The notes below the pieces were generated by a model. That model was not told the DNA's origin. It saw only the letters and a program-made list of their open reading frames with translations, and searched no databases. A stretch of DNA of 7,158 nucleotides, taken from NCBI GenBank assembly GCA_945835085.1, contig CAMAIG010000074.1:1-7158 (forward strand), given 5' to 3'. A program made the translations under genes and the position numbers. Source of the stretch: an uncultured Ruminococcus sp. (GTDB taxonomy: Bacteria; Bacillota; Clostridia; Oscillospirales; Ruminococcaceae). This document shows, one piece after another, positions 5,546-7,158 of this stretch (within the stretch, counting starts at the first letter, position 1; each line of letters starts with the position of its first letter).

Positions 5546-7158
5546 TTATTCTTCTGTCTTGACAGTAACGATATCCGACTTTTTCATCGAAGTCCATTTG
5601 CCGTCAACATAGGCACGGACGATGAACTTATACTCCGTATCGGGTGAAAGCTTGTCAATTCTTACGGAAAGCTTTTCTGTTTCGGAAAGCTTTACTGCCT
5701 TGCCGTCAGCATACTTGTAAACCGCATACTTTTCTGCTCCGGGAACTGCCTTCCAGCTGAGCTTAACGCTGTTTGTTCCCGCATCAGCCTTGGCAATGGG
5801 CTTGTAGTATGCATTGAAGCTTACCTTGCCGCTGTATCTTACGGGAGATATCCTGCCGTTTATGCTGTATTTTACAAGGAGCTGATAGGTCTTGCCGTTT
5901 TTCAGATTTCTGAAGGTCACGGTATTATCTGCGGTTGTCTTGATCCTTACATACTTGCCGTTTATGTACTGATATACATAGTATTTTTCGGCTCTGTTTA
6001 TCTTCCTCCAGCTGAGTGTAACGGTATTGCCCTTTGTTTCGGCATTGACATTCATCGCCTCGGTAAATACTAAACTTGCAAAGAATGCGGGGTCAACACT
6101 CGTTTCGGGAGAGAATTTGAAGGAATTGTCAACGCCCTTTGCGGGAATGACCTCACTTCTCAAAAATCTTCCGCAGACCTTGCAGTAATATGCTCTTGTG
6201 CCTGTTGAGGTTTCTGTGGGTGATACCTTGATCACTCCATCATCGGAGATATGCTCTGCGATATCGGTCTTTTCGCCGCAGTCGCACTCATGCCAGTGGT
6301 GTGTATTGTCCGACTTCCACTCGGTGTCGTATTCGTGGGTATGGTCGGGAGCTATGGGGGGAATGGTTTCGGTTCTCATAACATACTCGCACTTTACGCA
6401 CTTGAATATCTTAACGCCCTCGGTGGTTTCGGTGGGTTCAACCGTTACCGTTCCGCTGTCCTCGGTATGACGCTCAAAATCAACCTTTTCATCACAGCCC
6501 GAGCAAGCGTGCCAATGTCCCGTTGAGTCGGAGGAATATTCCTCGGTGGTCTTGTGGGTGTGGTCAAGAACTGAGATTGGCTCTGTCTTTTCATAGCCGC
6601 AGGTTTCGCAGGTGTAGGTCATAACACCTTCGGTTTCCTCGGTAGGCTCTGTTGTGACAACGCCGCTGTCAAAGTCGTGTGCTTCCTTGTCGATGATCTC
6701 ATTGCAGCCGTTTCTTGGGCATATTTTCCAATGGTTGTCGGCATCATTCTGCCAATCGCCCGAATGGTCGTGACCGAGAGCTTCGTCATATTCCTGAACG
6801 CATATTGCACAGACAGGCTTCTCGGTGCAGTTTGCGGCAGTTTTTTCACGGTGGTCATGGGTAACTGTGGGGCAAGTTTCAAGGCTTGCGTCTGCAAGGT
6901 AAACGGGCTTTTCAAAAAGGGTTGCGGGAAGTAAACAATCGGTCTGAGAAGTTCCGAGTTTTACCTCATTAATTACTGTCCTTTCGGATTCAACGGTGTA
7001 TTTTATCTGTGTTGCCGAATCGGGAACGCCTATGCCTGTTGCTCCGTCCTTGATATATACGACCGTAACAGGCTTGCCGCCTATCGTATCGGGAATGTTC
7101 ACAGAGGTCTGGCTTCCCATAGAAATATCGGTAACAGTGACATTGCCCTCACTGTCAA
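5546..7158 (-). CDS. Modular surface or secreted protein with Cys/His-rich repeats and two FN3 domains (C-terminal part)
   Basis: The reading frame stays open to the right edge (Asp-Ser-Glu-Gly-Asn and onward before Met at 7120). The true start and any signal peptide lie outside, and 536 residues are visible. Numbering from that Met, residues 1-80 hold two copies of a BspA/LRR_5-like unit (VNIPDTIGGKPVTV and LLPATLFEKPVYLA). Residues 87-118 form a short Cys/His segment (CTEKPVCAICVQEYDEALGHDH). Residues 115-329 are three tandem modules of about 71-73 residues, with HWH-type, Cys-Cys and CxxC motifs that resemble zinc ribbons. Residues about 359-434 and 441-522 are two fibronectin type III domains (TVTLSWRKINRAEKYYVY and SVKLSWKAVPGAEKYAVY). 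The protein ends right after the second FN3, with no LPXTG motif, dockerin or membrane anchor. Such proteins occur in gut Ruminococcus-type bacteria, where adhesion or polymer binding is assumed. The exact role here is unknown. Confidence 0.85.
   Translation of the reverse strand, partial: DSEGNVTVTDISMGSQTSVNIPDTIGGKPVTVVYIKDGATGIGVPDSATQIKYTVESERTVINEVKLGTSQTDCLLPATLFEKPVYLADASLETCPTVTHDHREKTAANCTEKPVCAICVQEYDEALGHDHSGDWQNDADNHWKICPRNGCNEIIDKEAHDFDSGVVTTEPTEETEGVMTYTCETCGYEKTEPISVLDHTHKTTEEYSSDSTGHWHACSGCDEKVDFERHTEDSGTVTVEPTETTEGVKIFKCVKCEYVMRTETIPPIAPDHTHEYDTEWKSDNTHHWHECDCGEKTDIAEHISDDGVIKVSPTETSTGTRAYYCKVCGRFLRSEVIPAKGVDNSFKFSPETSVDPAFFASLVFTEAMNVNAETKGNTVTLSWRKINRAEKYYVYQYINGKYVRIKTTADNTVTFRNLKNGKTYQLLVKYSINGRISPVRYSGKVSFNAYYKPIAKADAGTNSVKLSWKAVPGAEKYAVYKYADGKAVKLSETEKLSVRIDKLSPDTEYKFIVRAYVDGKWTSMKKSDIVTVKTEE
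6134..6778 (-). repeat. Three tandem Cys/His-rich protein modules in the surface protein
   Basis: Three units of about 71-73 codons follow one another: about 6778-6566, 6565-6347 and 6346-6134. Each reads DHTH or GHDH, a Trp/acidic stretch, an HW core, a Cys pair, a lone His (148, 218, 290), a PTE-x-T-x-G segment and a CxxC pair (171/174, 241/244, 313/316), ending near EVIP or ETIP. Copies 2 and 3 are closest. The repetition is clear at protein level and visible in the DNA, for example in related PTE-encoding stretches. Two Cys pairs per unit suggest a zinc-ribbon fold. Metal binding is inferred, not shown. Confidence 0.8.

Noticed and set aside
6251..6934. Open frames on the plus strand and in another minus-strand frame opposite the surface protein
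   Set aside because: They are by-products of the repetitive Cys/His-rich coding sequence. Only the frame ending at 5546 gives recurring modules and FN3 domains.

Overview
The window looks like chromosomal DNA from an anaerobic gut Firmicute, most likely a Ruminococcus-like member of the Oscillospiraceae. This is inference from three things: moderate GC content, the VncRS-style kinase and regulator next to an ATPase and FtsX-type permease, and a surface protein built from cysteine/histidine-rich modules plus fibronectin type III domains. No rRNA, tRNA, CRISPR array, insertion sequence or integrase was seen.

Layout from left to right. (1) Positions 1-173 are non-coding except for the first codons of a leftward gene that leaves the window at base 1. 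That gene has a good ribosome binding site and a strong promoter (TTGACA, 17 bp, TAGACT). The promoter is overlaid by an array of alternating TAGACT/AGTCTA half-sites that looks like a repressor operator, possibly of BlaI/MecI type. A 13-bp stem with a T-run at 92-133 ends the neighbouring operon. (2) Positions 174-2005, minus strand, hold a two-component operon: response regulator first, then a histidine kinase whose start overlaps the regulator's stop by 13 bp. (3) Positions 2006-2165 are a divergent control region with one 18-bp inverted repeat between two outward-facing promoters. (4) Positions 2166-5488, plus strand, hold an ABC ATPase and a large FtsX-like permease. (5) Positions 5489-5545 carry a hairpin terminator between convergent genes. 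(6) Positions 5546-7158, minus strand, hold the C-terminal part of a secreted or surface protein: BspA/LRR-like remnants, three Cys/His-rich tandem modules and two FN3 domains. Its N-terminus lies outside the window.

Working together: the kinase probably senses an envelope signal and phosphorylates the response regulator. The regulator then binds the shared operator, driving the ATPase-permease operon and perhaps its own transcription. The transporter resembles the Vex/MacB/LolCDE superfamily (mechanotransmission or export of peptides or lipids) more than a strict BceAB module. The kinase has a real extracytoplasmic domain of about 75 residues, and the permease has two large extracytoplasmic domains rather than one. 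The substrate cannot be read from sequence.

The least ordinary points are the response regulator's shortened DNA-binding domain, the operator array at the left edge, the single symmetric operator in the divergent promoter, and the drifting Cys-Cys spacing in the surface-protein modules. None of these by itself proves a new system.
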